This document shows positions 42,982 to 52,055 of a stretch of 64,000 nt of DNA, in pieces. Positions within the stretch are counted from its first letter, which is position 1. Each line of letters starts with the position of its first letter. This stretch comes from CAVVSD01 sp963750895. Lineage in GTDB: Bacteria > Actinomycetota > Thermoleophilia > Solirubrobacterales > Solirubrobacteraceae. Below the pieces are notes generated by a model. The model saw only the letters and a list, made by a program, of their open reading frames with translations. It was not told the origin of the DNA and searched no databases. The stretch covers positions 744,001-808,000 of the forward strand of contig CAVVSD010000006.1 of assembly GCA_963750895.1 (NCBI GenBank), written 5' to 3'. Made by a program: the position numbers and the translations under genes.

Positions 42982-44174
42982 ACAGCATCCCTGACGGCAC
43001 CATGCGCGGCCTGGCCCCGCGGCAGCTCGCAGCGGAGCTGGCGGTGCCCTCCACGCTGCTGCAGCGCCGCGCGGCACGCGCCCGCGAGCTCATGCAGGCA
43101 GACGGGCTCGACGGCCTCATCGTGCCCAGCAAGGGCCACGTCACGCAGTACGGGGACGTCGAGTTCCTGACCGGCTACACCCCCGTGGCCCGCATGTCCT
43201 ACGCCGTGCTCACGCGCTCCGGCCGGGGGCCGGTGCTCGTCGTCCCGACGCCCGCCGACCGCTGGTACGCGCGCCGCCTGCCGGACGCGCCCGAGATCCG
43301 GATCGGGGGCCAGGGGGACCTCCTGTCCGGCGCCGACGACCTCCCGGGCGGCGCCGCCGCCGTGATCGTGGAGGAGGGGCTCGGCGAGGGGCGCATCGGC
43401 ATCGGGGGACTGCGCCACCTGCTCCCCGTGGGCGAGTTCGACGCGCTGCGCCGGGCCCTGCCGCAGGCGGAGCTCGTCGACGCCGGCGCGCTCGTCTCGC
43501 GCCTGAAGCTCATCAAGGAGGACGAGGACCTCGCGGAGGTCGTGCGGACGGTCGCCATCGCCGACGCCGGGTTCGTCGCGGCCCGCCAGGCCCTGCGCCC
43601 GGGCGCCACGGACGCCGAGGTCGGCGCGGCGATCCGGCAGGCCGTCTTCGCGCGCGGCGCCCGTGACGCGCTCATCTTCGTGAGCGCCGAGACGTACTTC
43701 CTGAGCTGGTCGCAGGGCCGCCGATTCCGCAACGGCGACCTGGTGACGATCTACGTCGAGATCGTCGGGCCGAGCGGCTACTGGGTCGAGGTCGGCGGCA
43801 CCGTGGCGCTCGGTGAGCCGGAGCCCGAGGCGCTGCGCGTCGCGGCCGCCGCGACCGAGGCCGCCCGGCGCGCCGAGGAGCACCTGCGCCCCGGCGCGCG
43901 TGCCGGTGACGTGGCGCGGGCGATCGATGCAGTCGCGAGCGCGCACGGGCTGCACGCCGGGCTGTGGCACGGCCACGGCGTCGGCGTCGACCACGACGGC
44001 CCGGTCGTCACGGCCTCCGACGACACGCCGCTGGCGGCCGGGATGGTCATCGCGGTGCACCCGAACTTCTCGACCGAGGACGAGCGCCACGGGGCGAGCA
44101 GCGTCGACACGTACGTCATCACCGAGAGCGGCCACCGGCGGCTGTCGGCGGTACCGCAGGAGGTCCTGCGGTGA
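42978..44174 (+). CDS. M24 (creatinase/aminopeptidase P)-family protein with altered metal site
   Basis: 398 residues with an N-terminal creatinase-like domain (LMQADGLDGLIVPSKGHVTQYGD) and a C-terminal pita-bread domain. The canonical metal ligands are replaced as in the first M24 protein: E261 and E271 for the two Asp, H333 (GHGVG) kept, H361 (AVHPNF) for the first Glu, and D377 for the last Glu. It is a distant paralogue of the protein at 31.9 kb rather than a recent duplicate. HyuA and HyuB follow, so the M24 plus HyuAB cassette occurs twice around the oxygenase genes. The reaction is unknown; a creatinase-like C-N hydrolase is possible. Confidence 0.85.
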   Translation: MNSIPDGTMRGLAPRQLAAELAVPSTLLQRRAARARELMQADGLDGLIVPSKGHVTQYGDVEFLTGYTPVARMSYAVLTRSGRGPVLVVPTPADRWYARRLPDAPEIRIGGQGDLLSGADDLPGGAAAVIVEEGLGEGRIGIGGLRHLLPVGEFDALRRALPQAELVDAGALVSRLKLIKEDEDLAEVVRTVAIADAGFVAARQALRPGATDAEVGAAIRQAVFARGARDALIFVSAETYFLSWSQGRRFRNGDLVTIYVEIVGPSGYWVEVGGTVALGEPEPEALRVAAAATEAARRAEEHLRPGARAGDVARAIDAVASAHGLHAGLWHGHGVGVDHDGPVVTASDDTPLAAGMVIAVHPNFSTEDERHGASSVDTYVITESGHRRLSAVPQEVLR

Positions 44175-46261
44175 GCCACACGATCGGCATCGACGTGGGT
44201 GGGACGTTCACCGACTTCGTCCTCACCGAGGCGGGCGGAGGCGAGCTGCGCGTCCACAAGTCGCCCAGCACGCCGAGCGATCCGTCCGACGGCGTCGTCA
44301 CCGGCCTGCGCGAGCTCGCCGCGCTGCAGGGGCAGGACCTCGCCGGCTTCCTCGCGAGCACGTCGATGATCGTGCACGGGACCACGGTGACCACGAACGC
44401 CGTGCTCACCGAGCGCGGCGCGCGGACGGGGCTGCTCACCACGGAGGGCTTCCGCGACGTCCTCGAGATGCGCCGCGGCGTGCGCAGCCGGACGCACCTC
44501 TACGACAACAAGTACGTCGCGCCGCCGCCGCTCGTGCCCCGCTACCTGCGGCTCCCCGTGCGCGAGCGCGTCGACGCCGCCGGCACGACGCTGACCGACC
44601 TGGACCGCGACGGCGCCCGCGCCGCGGTGCAGGAGCTGCTCGGCCTCGGCGCCGAGGCGATCGCGGTCTGCTTCATGCACGCCTACGCGGACGACGCCCA
44701 CGAGCGCGAGGTCGCCGACATGGTCCGCGAGCTCGCGCCCGACGTCTTCCTGTCGGTCTCCTCGGAGGTCCTCCCGCAGGTGCGCCTGTACGAGCGCGTG
44801 TCGACGACGGCGATGAACGCCTACGTCGGCCCGGTGCTGCGCCGCTACATCGAGCGGCTCGTCGAGCGCCTGGCCGAGGAGGACTTCGGCGGCGTCCTGC
44901 TCGTCATGCAGTCCAACGGCGGCGTCGCGATCCCCGAGATCGTCACCCACATCCCGGCGTCGACGGTGCTGTCGGGGCCGGCCGGGGGGCCGGTGGCGGG
45001 GCTCGCGCACGCCCGCGCGGCCGGGTCGGAGGACTGCCTCATCGTCGACATGGGCGGCACGAGCTACGACGTCTCGCTCGTCCGGGCCGGCGAGGTCCAG
45101 GTCACCCACAGCGGCGAGGTCAACCGCCACTCCGTGTCGCTCCCGATGATCGACGTGCACACGATCGGCGCGGGCGGCGGCTCGATCGGCTGGCTCGACG
45201 AGGGCGGCCTCCTGCACATGGGCCCGCAGAGCGCGGGCGCCGAGCCGGGCCCCGCCGCCTACGGCCGCGGCGGCACGGAGCCGACGTGCACCGACGCCGA
45301 CGTCGTCCTCGGCTACATCGATCCCGGCTACTTCCTCGGCGGCCGGATGCCGCTGCGCGTCGACCTCGCGCAGCGGGCCATCGAGGAGCGCATCGCGGCG
45401 CCGCTCGGCCTCGGGGTCGTCGAGGCCGCCGCGGCGATGTACGACGTCATCAACCTCGTCATGGCCGCGGGCACGAAGGACATGACCCTCGCGCGCGGCG
45501 TGGACGCGGCGGAGTTCCCGCTCGTCGCCGCCGGCGGGGCCGGCGCGCTGCACGCGGGGATGATCGCGCAGGAGCTCGACCTCGCCACGGTCATCATCCC
45601 CGCGACCTCGTCGGTCCTGTGCGCGCTGGGGATGGTCCTCGCCGACCTGCGCCACGACTACGTCCAGGCGCACCGCACGCTGTGGAGCGCGTTCGATCCC
45701 GACGCCGCGCGCGAGCTGCTGGAGGGGATGCTCGCGCAGGGGTCCGCCGCGCTCGACCGCGAGGGCGTCGAGGAGCCGCGGCGGCGCACCCGCGTGTCGG
45801 CGGACATGCGCTACATCGGCCAGCACCACGAGGTCGGCGTCGAGTTCCCGCTCGCCGCGCTGTCGGACGGCGCCGACGGGCTCGCCCGGATCGAGCGCGC
45901 CTTCGAGGAGCGCCACGAAGAGCTCTACGGGTTCAGCGCTCCCGGGCGCCCGCTCGAGGTCATCGGGCTGCACGCGGTGGTCCTCGGGACACGGGAGGCG
46001 CCCGACCTGCACCAGCCGCCGCAGGAGGCCGGCGACACCCTCAAGGGCCATCGCGCCGCGTGGCTGCCGACGGAGCGCAGGCGCGAGGAGGTCGAGGTCC
46101 ACGACGGCCACCGCCTGGCCCAGGGCCAGGAGATCCCCGGGCCGGCGATCGTGGAGCGCGCGACGACGACGGTCCTCGTGCCCGAGGGCTTCCGGCTGAC
46201 GGTGGACGCGCTCGGCAGCCTCATCCTCCGCAACGACTCGGCACAGGGGGCCGCACGATGA
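44171..46261 (+). CDS. Hydantoinase A/oxoprolinase family protein
   Basis: 696 residues from a GTG overlapping the M24 stop (GTGA). GIDVGGTFTDFVLT, HGTTVTTNAVLTERGA, MQSNGGVAIPE, VDMGGTSYDVSLV and IHTIGAGGGSI-like VHTIGAGGGSIGW mark a complete HyuA with its ATPase fold. Compared with the first HyuA, the gene order to HyuB is reversed (A then B). It should use ATP to activate a cyclic amide or related carbonyl for HyuB. The stop overlaps the HyuB ATG. Confidence 0.9.
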   Translation: MSHTIGIDVGGTFTDFVLTEAGGGELRVHKSPSTPSDPSDGVVTGLRELAALQGQDLAGFLASTSMIVHGTTVTTNAVLTERGARTGLLTTEGFRDVLEMRRGVRSRTHLYDNKYVAPPPLVPRYLRLPVRERVDAAGTTLTDLDRDGARAAVQELLGLGAEAIAVCFMHAYADDAHEREVADMVRELAPDVFLSVSSEVLPQVRLYERVSTTAMNAYVGPVLRRYIERLVERLAEEDFGGVLLVMQSNGGVAIPEIVTHIPASTVLSGPAGGPVAGLAHARAAGSEDCLIVDMGGTSYDVSLVRAGEVQVTHSGEVNRHSVSLPMIDVHTIGAGGGSIGWLDEGGLLHMGPQSAGAEPGPAAYGRGGTEPTCTDADVVLGYIDPGYFLGGRMPLRVDLAQRAIEERIAAPLGLGVVEAAAAMYDVINLVMAAGTKDMTLARGVDAAEFPLVAAGGAGALHAGMIAQELDLATVIIPATSSVLCALGMVLADLRHDYVQAHRTLWSAFDPDAARELLEGMLAQGSAALDREGVEEPRRRTRVSADMRYIGQHHEVGVEFPLAALSDGADGLARIERAFEERHEELYGFSAPGRPLEVIGLHAVVLGTREAPDLHQPPQEAGDTLKGHRAAWLPTERRREEVEVHDGHRLAQGQEIPGPAIVERATTTVLVPEGFRLTVDALGSLILRNDSAQGAAR

Positions 46262-47991
46262 GCGACGACGCGATCCTCACCTCGATCATGGCCGGGCGGC
46301 TGCGGACGATCGGCCAGCGCATGGGCGTCGTCGTCGAGCGCAGCGCGCGCTCGCCGCTGCTCGTCGAGGGCCGCGACTTCTCCCTCGGCATCTACGACGC
46401 GCGCGGGACGCTGCTGGAGCAGACGGAGTACATCCCGGTGCTCGGCTACGCCACGACGCCCGCGATGCGCCAGATCGCCGAGTACTTCGGCGACGACGTC
46501 GCGGAGGGCGACGTCGTGCTGCACAACGACCCGTACACGGGTGGCAACCAGCTCTCGGACTGGAAGGTCACCAAGCCGGTCTTCCACGACGGCGAGCACG
46601 TCGCCTGGGTCGTCATCGCGGCGCACCAGGCGGACGTCGGCGGCGCCGTGCCGGGGTCCTACAACCCGGACGCGACCGACATGTGGCAGGAGGGGCTGCG
46701 CATCACGCCGCTGAAGCTCTACGACGGCGGCAAGCGGCGCCAGGACGTGTGGGACTTCGTGTTCGGCAACGTGCGCCTGCCGATCGTGGCCGACGACATC
46801 ACGGCGATGATGGGCGCCTGCACCGTCGGCGAGCGCGAGCTCAAGGCGCTGCTGGGCCGCTACGGCCGCGCCGCGTTCGACACGGCCACGGCGCGGCTGC
46901 TGGACGCGGCCGAGCAGAACGCCCGCGCGGTCGTGGCGCGGATCGCGGACGGCACCTACGAGGCGGAGTGGTACGTCCACGACGACGGGATCGACCACGA
47001 CGGCCGCTGGACGATCCGCGTCGCGGTCACGGTGGCGGGCGACGAGATCACCTTCGACTTCAGCGCGTCCGACGACCAGGCGGTCGGCTACGTCAACGCA
47101 CCGCTGGCCGTGACGCTCTCGTCGGTGATGATCGCCTTCTTCATGATCGCCGAGCAGGAGCTGCCCCACAACGACGGCATCATGCGGGTGGTGAAGGTGG
47201 TGGCCCGCGAGGGGTCCATCGTCAACCCGAGGTACCCGGCGCCGACCGGCTTCGGCAACCACCTCTCCGACCAGATCGCCGCCGTCATCATGCTCGCGCT
47301 CTCGCAGGCGGTGCCCGAGAGCGTCACCGCCTCCTGGAACCACCTCATGGCGACGCTCGTGTCGGGCTGGGACGACCGCGTCGACGGACCGTACGTCGAC
47401 ATCCTCATCAACGCCTGCAAGGGCGGCGGAGGGGGGACGCACGGCGCGGACGGCTACGACCACATCGGCCTCATCACGTCCGGCGGTGCGATCGCCGCGC
47501 AGGACCCGGAGATGTACGAGGTCGTCAACCCGCACCGGCTCCTGCGCTTCGAGTACGGGACCGACTCCGCCGGCGAGGGGCAGTGGCGCGGGGGCCTGGG
47601 CGTCGAGACCGAGCTCGAGTTCCTCACCTCGGGCACGATCGCGAGCGTGTTCGGCGACGGCGGCACGCCCGAGACCGCCGCCTTCGGGATCCTCGGCGGG
47701 CGCTCGGGATCCGCGAACGAGGTGGAGCTGCGCTACCCGGACGGCACGGTCGTGCGCCCGCGGCTCAAGGACCTCGTGACCGGGATCCCGGCCGGGACGC
47801 ACTACCGCCAGGTCGCCGGCGGCGGCGGGGGGTACGGCGATCCGCGTGCGCGCGCCGCCGACCGCGTGCTGCGCGACGTCCGCGACGGCTACGTCACGGA
47901 GGCCGTCGCCCGCGAGGTCTACGGCGTGGCGATCGACACGGCGACGTGGACCGTCGACGAGGCGGAGACGGCGCGGCTGCGCGGCGGCTGA
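46258..47991 (+). CDS. Hydantoinase B/oxoprolinase family protein
   Basis: 577 residues, frame intact. VVVERSARSPLLVEGRDFSLGIYD, LHNDPYTGGNQLSDW, DFSASDDQAVGYVNAP and FEYGTDSAGEGQWRGGLGVE followed by VAGGGGGYGDPRAR are HyuB landmarks. It is the partner of the HyuA encoded immediately upstream. It ends the plus-strand run that began at 31.9 kb; the IclR gene converges on it with 4 bases between the stops. Confidence 0.9.
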   Translation: MSDDAILTSIMAGRLRTIGQRMGVVVERSARSPLLVEGRDFSLGIYDARGTLLEQTEYIPVLGYATTPAMRQIAEYFGDDVAEGDVVLHNDPYTGGNQLSDWKVTKPVFHDGEHVAWVVIAAHQADVGGAVPGSYNPDATDMWQEGLRITPLKLYDGGKRRQDVWDFVFGNVRLPIVADDITAMMGACTVGERELKALLGRYGRAAFDTATARLLDAAEQNARAVVARIADGTYEAEWYVHDDGIDHDGRWTIRVAVTVAGDEITFDFSASDDQAVGYVNAPLAVTLSSVMIAFFMIAEQELPHNDGIMRVVKVVAREGSIVNPRYPAPTGFGNHLSDQIAAVIMLALSQAVPESVTASWNHLMATLVSGWDDRVDGPYVDILINACKGGGGGTHGADGYDHIGLITSGGAIAAQDPEMYEVVNPHRLLRFEYGTDSAGEGQWRGGLGVETELEFLTSGTIASVFGDGGTPETAAFGILGGRSGSANEVELRYPDGTVVRPRLKDLVTGIPAGTHYRQVAGGGGGYGDPRARAADRVLRDVRDGYVTEAVAREVYGVAIDTATWTVDEAETARLRGG

Positions 47992-47995
47992 GCGG

Positions 47996-48787
47996 TCAGG
48001 CGACCGCCGCCGCGACCTCGGCGGCGGTGCGCTCCTTGCTGCCGAAGCGGCGCAGGTCGCGCGAGATCGCCTCGGCGGCGTCGATGACGGCGCGACGCAG
48101 CGCGGTGCCCTGCGTCTCGTAGCGCGACGTCGGGACGGCCACCGACAGCGCCGCGACGGTCATCCCGCCGTCGAGGCGCACCGGCGCCGCGATGCCGCTG
48201 ACGCCCGGAACGCTCTCCTCGACGTCGACCGCGTGGCCGGCGCGGCGGACCGCGTCGAGCTCGTCGAGCAGCCGGTCGAGGTCGGTGATCGTCCGCGGGG
48301 TGACGGGCTCGAGACCCTCGGTCCGCGCGATGCGCGTGACCTCGCCCGGCGGTCGCACGGACAGCAGGACCTTGCCGGTCGCGCTCGCGTGGGCGGGCCA
48401 CCGCGCGCCCACGGGCGCGCCGGCGAACCGCACGGGGTGGGTGCCCTCGACGCGCTCGACGAAGAGGACGCGGCCGCGATCGAGCACGGCGAGCTGCGTC
48501 GTCTCCCGATGCCGGGCGACGAGTGCGCGCATCGCGGGCATCGCGGCGCCGCGGAGGTTCAGGCTCGCCTTCAGCGTCTCGCCGAGATCGAGGAAGCGCC
48601 AGCCGAGCCGGTAGCGGCTCTGCGACGTCGAGCTGAGGAGCCCGACGTCGGCGAGGCTCACGAGGAGCGCGTGCGCGCTGGACTTCGCGATCCCGATGCG
48701 CTCGGCGACCTCGGTGACGCCCCACTCGGGGCGCTCGACCGAGAACAGGTCGAGGACGGGACCGATCTTCTTCACCGTCAGCAGCAT
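47996..48787 (-). CDS. IclR family transcriptional regulator
   Basis: 263 residues from the ATG at 48787, preceded by GGAGGG. A GTG at 48817 overlapping the GntR gene is an alternative. The N-terminal winged helix (VTEVAERIGIAKSSAHALLVSL) and C-terminal effector domain (PAHASATGKVLLS, GVSGIAAPV) are typical. IclR proteins regulate aromatic and other catabolic operons in response to a metabolite. It is downstream of GntR on the same strand and convergent to the HyuAB operon, so the two regulators are probably co-expressed and may control the oxygenase cluster. Confidence 0.9.
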   Translation of the reverse strand: MLLTVKKIGPVLDLFSVERPEWGVTEVAERIGIAKSSAHALLVSLADVGLLSSTSQSRYRLGWRFLDLGETLKASLNLRGAAMPAMRALVARHRETTQLAVLDRGRVLFVERVEGTHPVRFAGAPVGARWPAHASATGKVLLSVRPPGEVTRIARTEGLEPVTPRTITDLDRLLDELDAVRRAGHAVDVEESVPGVSGIAAPVRLDGGMTVAALSVAVPTSRYETQGTALRRAVIDAAEAISRDLRRFGSKERTAAEVAAAVA

Positions 48788-48806
48788 CTCCGCCCGCCCT
48801 CCGCGC

Positions 48807-49502
48807 TCATCGTGCACCGCCCGCCGCGTCGATCGCCTGGACCGCCATCCGCTGCCCGAGGTCGAGGTGGGCGCGGATCACGTCCTGCGCCGCGTTCAGG
48901 TCGCCCTCCTCGTAGGCGCGGTAGAGCGCGATGTGCTGCTCGCTCAGCTGCGCCGTCTGGTCGTCGAACTCCATGCCGGCCAGGACGCGCTCCATGAGCA
49001 GGCTCACGCGGAGGTTCGCGTAGAGCAGCGAGAGCGCGTCGTTGGCGACGAAGTCGATCTGGAGCTGGTGGAAGCGCTGGTTGCTCTCGATGTAGTGGCG
49101 CAGGTCCCACGCGTGGTCCTCGGCCATCGTCTCGAGCGTCGCGTCGAGCGCGACCCACAGCTCGTGCAGCTGCTCGGGCTCGAGGCGCCCGACGATGCGC
49201 TCCGCGGCCATGAGCTCGAGCGCGAGGCGGATGTCGTACTCCTCGACGAGGGTCTTGGCGGTGATCGGCGTCACCGTGTAGCCGCGGCGCGAGCGCACGT
49301 CCACGAGCCCCTCGGCCGCCATGCGCGTGAGCGCCTGGTGGACCGGGCTGCGCGAGACGCCGAGCTCCGTCGACAGCGTCGTGAGGTTCAGCTTCTGACC
49401 CGCGTGCAGCTCGCCGGAGAGGACGGCGGCCCGCAGCCGGTCGTAGACCTTGCGGTTGAGGTCGGAGTGCTCGATGCGAGCGGGGAGGAGGGTGTCGGAC
49501 AT
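48807..49502 (-). CDS. GntR (FadR/FCD) family transcriptional regulator
   Basis: 231 residues from the ATG at 49502; an ATG at 49565 would add 21 residues and neither has a clear ribosome binding site. The GntR winged helix (KVYDRLRAAVLSGELHAGQKLNLTTLSTELGVSRSPVHQAL) occupies the N-terminus. The helical FCD effector domain follows (DIRLALELMAAERIV ... SNQRFHQLQIDF), with the Asp/His residues that usually hold a metal and a carboxylate ligand. It lies 19 bases before IclR. A palindrome upstream (49574-49585) is a likely autoregulatory site. Confidence 0.88.
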   Translation of the reverse strand: MSDTLLPARIEHSDLNRKVYDRLRAAVLSGELHAGQKLNLTTLSTELGVSRSPVHQALTRMAAEGLVDVRSRRGYTVTPITAKTLVEEYDIRLALELMAAERIVGRLEPEQLHELWVALDATLETMAEDHAWDLRHYIESNQRFHQLQIDFVANDALSLLYANLRVSLLMERVLAGMEFDDQTAQLSEQHIALYRAYEEGDLNAAQDVIRAHLDLGQRMAVQAIDAAGGAR

Positions 49503-49573
49503 GCGCTGGGAGAGTCGGACGGGGGCGGAGGCGAGCCGCCGTGGAAGACGCTCCGAGTCGGGCATGAGACGTG

Positions 49574-49585
49574 TGAAACGTATCA
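49574..49585. promoter_or_regulatory. Near-perfect palindrome upstream of GntR gene
   Basis: TGAAACGTATCA is symmetric at 10 of 12 positions and overlaps a minus-strand TACGTT that could be the -10 of the GntR promoter. GTG/CAC flanks extend the symmetry. This placement fits repressor autoregulation. Confidence 0.45.
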
Positions 49586-49630
49586 CGACACGGGGGAGTC
49601 GCCTAGTCCGCCGGGCGGATCGCGCGAGGG

Positions 49631-50833
49631 TCAGGTCGTCGCTCGCACGTCCTCGCGGGCGCCTTCGGTCAGGATCTCGATCGCTGCGTGGGCGAACAGC
49701 CCGACGCCCATCGGCAGGGCGTCCTCGTCGATGTCGAAGCGGGGGTGGTGGTGCTCGCGGACGATCCCCGGGTCGTCGTTGCCGGCGCCCAGCAGCACGA
49801 AGCACGCCGGTGCGCGCTCGGCGAACGCCGAGAAGTCCTCGCCGACCATGAGCGGGCGCCCGGTGACGACGGCGTCGTCGCCGAAGGCACGGCGAGCGAC
49901 GCGGTCGATCGAGGCGGTCGTCGTGGCGTCGTTGACGATCGCGCGGTAGCCGCGGATGTACTCGTAGTCGCAGGTGGCGCCGTGCGTCGCGCAGACGCCC
50001 GCGGCGATCTCGCCGATCCGCCGCTCGAGAAGGTCCTGCACCTCGGGGGAGAACATGTTCGTCCCGCCGGTGATCTCGGCCGTCGCGGGGATGATCCCGA
50101 CGGACCCGCCCGCGTGGAAGCCGGTCACGCCGACGATCGCCGGCTCCTGGGGGTCGACCTCGCGCGCGACGATGTGCTGCAGCGCGGAGACGACGCGGGC
50201 GCCGATCGCGATGGGGTCGACCGCGTCCTGGGGGACGCCGATGTGGCCGCCGCGACCACGGATCTCGATGCGGAAGACGTCGCACGCTGCGAGCAGGCGC
50301 CCGGGGCGGACCGTCACGGTGCCGAGCGGCAGCGGCGCCCACAGGTGCAGCCCGATCACGGTGTCGACGCCGTCCATGACGCCGGCCTCGACCATCCCGG
50401 CGGCGCCGCCCGGCAGCGCCTCCTCGCCGGGCTCGAAGAGGAAGCGGATCTCGCCGGGGAGGTGCTCGCGCATGCCGGCCAGCACCGTGGCCGCGCCGAG
50501 CAGGATCGACGTGTGGCCGTCGTGCCCGCAGGCGTGCATGACGCCGGGGTTCTCCGATGCGAACGGCAGCCCGGTGTCCTCCTGGATGGGCAGCGCGTCC
50601 ATGTCGGCGCGGATCGCGAGCGTGGGGCCGGGCCGCCCGCCGACGAGGCGCGCGACGACGCTGGTGCCCGACGGGCGCGTCACCTCGAGGTCGAGGGCGG
50701 CGAGCTTCTCGGCGACGAAGCGCGACGTCTCGGTCTCCTGGAAGGACAGCTCCGGGTGGGCGTGCAGGTGCCGGCGCCACGCGACGACGTCCGGGGTCAC
50801 CTCATCGACGAGCCGATCGACGGTCCCTTCCAT
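49631..50833 (-). CDS. M20 family amidohydrolase (N-acyl-amino-acid/hippurate-type)
   Basis: 400 residues from the ATG at 50833. WRRHLHAHPELSFQE, ACGHDGHTSILLG, EPGEEALPGGAAGMVEAGV and the C-terminal MVGEDFSAF provide the metal ligands and general base of the M20D amidohydrolases (hippurate hydrolase, IAA-amino-acid hydrolase, N-acetyl-diaminopimelate deacetylase). It should cleave an amide to release an acid and an amino acid. It is divergent from the thiolase-like gene and upstream of GntR on the same strand. An N-acyl or N-glutamyl conjugate from the nearby pathway is a plausible substrate, by inference only. Confidence 0.9.
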   Translation of the reverse strand: MEGTVDRLVDEVTPDVVAWRRHLHAHPELSFQETETSRFVAEKLAALDLEVTRPSGTSVVARLVGGRPGPTLAIRADMDALPIQEDTGLPFASENPGVMHACGHDGHTSILLGAATVLAGMREHLPGEIRFLFEPGEEALPGGAAGMVEAGVMDGVDTVIGLHLWAPLPLGTVTVRPGRLLAACDVFRIEIRGRGGHIGVPQDAVDPIAIGARVVSALQHIVAREVDPQEPAIVGVTGFHAGGSVGIIPATAEITGGTNMFSPEVQDLLERRIGEIAAGVCATHGATCDYEYIRGYRAIVNDATTTASIDRVARRAFGDDAVVTGRPLMVGEDFSAFAERAPACFVLLGAGNDDPGIVREHHHPRFDIDEDALPMGVGLFAHAAIEILTEGAREDVRATT

Positions 50834-50857
50834 GACCCGCGTCAGTCTACGGTCGAC

Positions 50858-50896
50858 CAGGGTGACGTGCAAAGTGAGCGCACAGCAGGGTGACGT
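50858..50896. repeat. Direct repeat CAGGGTGACGT in divergent promoter region
   Basis: Two identical 11-base copies, at 50858-50868 and 50886-50896, start 28 bases apart in the gap between the M20 and thiolase-like genes. CAGGGTGACG also precedes the ligase gene at 30142. It is a candidate activator site. Confidence 0.4.
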
Positions 50897-50900
50897 CTCC

Positions 50901-52055
50901 ATGTACGGTTCGGCCGTGACCACGGCCGCGATCGCCGGTGCCCACGAGACGCCGTACGCGCGCCATCCGCCCGACGGCACGGACACGACCGGGATCCTGG
51001 CCGCGGCGGTGGCGGGCGCGCTCGCCGACGCCGGCATCGACCACGGCGCCGTCGACGGGCTCGGCGTGGCCTCGTTCTCGCTCGTCCCCGACCACGCCAT
51101 CGACCTGGCCTGGCGCCTGGGGCTGCGGGTGCGCTGGCTCATGGACGACGCCAACGGCGGCGCCAGCGCGGTGAACATGCTGCAGCACGCCGTGCGGGCG
51201 ATCGAGGCCGGCGACGCGGAGACGATCGTGCTCTGCGCGGGCGACCACCTCGACCGCGCGGCGTTCCGGCGGCTCGTCGAGGAGTACAACCGCGCCACGG
51301 CCGAGCACCTGACCCCGCTGGGGTACGCGGGCCCGAACGCCCTCTTCGCGATGGTGACCCAGCGCTGGCTCGCAGCGCGCGACCTCGACCGCGCGGCGCT
51401 CGGCGCGATCCCGGTCGCCCAGCGCGCGTGGGCGTCGGGGAACCCGGGCGCCGTGTACCGCGACCCGCTGACGCTGGAGGACTACCTGGCGTCCCCGTTC
51501 GTCGCCGAGCCGCTGACCCGCTACGACTGCGTGCCGGTGGTCACCGGTGCCGATGCGATCGTCGTCACCGCCTCGCCGGCCGGCGGCCGCCCGCACGTGC
51601 GGGTGCGCGCGATCGCCGCGCTGCACAACCCCGACCACCAGCAGGGCGACGGCTTCGGCGAGGGCTTCACCGACGTCGCGTCGCGGCTGTGGCCGCTCGC
51701 CGGCGTGCGTCCCGAGGACGTCGGGGCCGCGTTCCTCTACGACGACTACCCGGTCATGGTCGCCGTGCAGGCCGAGGAGCTCGGCATCGTCCCGGGCGGC
51801 GACGTCGCCCGCTGGCTGCAGGCCGACGTGCTCGAGTCCCGCTGGCCGCTGAACACCTCGGGCGGGCAGCTCTCGGCCGGCCAGGCCGGCGCCGCGGGCG
51901 GGATGCACGGCATGGTCGAGGCGGTCCGTCAGCTCCGCGGCGACGCGACGGGCCGCCAGGCCGATGCCTCCCTGGCCCTGGTCGCGGGCTACGGCATGGT
52001 CCTCATGCGCCACGGCGCCTGCCACAACGCCGCCGTCCTGGAGCGGGTCGGATGA
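50901..52055 (+). CDS. Thiolase-like protein (SCP-x/Ltp2 type) lacking thiolase Cys and His
   Basis: 384 residues with a thiolase fold. Where a thiolase has its nucleophilic cysteine this protein reads DANGGASAV, and the usual GHPxGATG reads GQLSAGQAGAAGG, so Claisen chemistry is unlikely. The C-terminal NTSGGQLSAGQ...MVEAVRQLRG and the YDDYPVM segment resemble Ltp2, a steroid side-chain aldolase that works with a DUF35 partner. Such a Zn-ribbon partner is encoded one gene downstream. It probably performs a retro-aldol or scaffold role; substrate unknown. The next gene overlaps it by ATGA. Confidence 0.8.
   Translation: MYGSAVTTAAIAGAHETPYARHPPDGTDTTGILAAAVAGALADAGIDHGAVDGLGVASFSLVPDHAIDLAWRLGLRVRWLMDDANGGASAVNMLQHAVRAIEAGDAETIVLCAGDHLDRAAFRRLVEEYNRATAEHLTPLGYAGPNALFAMVTQRWLAARDLDRAALGAIPVAQRAWASGNPGAVYRDPLTLEDYLASPFVAEPLTRYDCVPVVTGADAIVVTASPAGGRPHVRVRAIAALHNPDHQQGDGFGEGFTDVASRLWPLAGVRPEDVGAAFLYDDYPVMVAVQAEELGIVPGGDVARWLQADVLESRWPLNTSGGQLSAGQAGAAGGMHGMVEAVRQLRGDATGRQADASLALVAGYGMVLMRHGACHNAAVLERVG

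Noticed and set aside
50901..52055. Functional acetyl-CoA acetyltransferase
   Set aside because: Neither the nucleophilic cysteine nor the GHP histidine is present, so ordinary thiolase activity is not supported.
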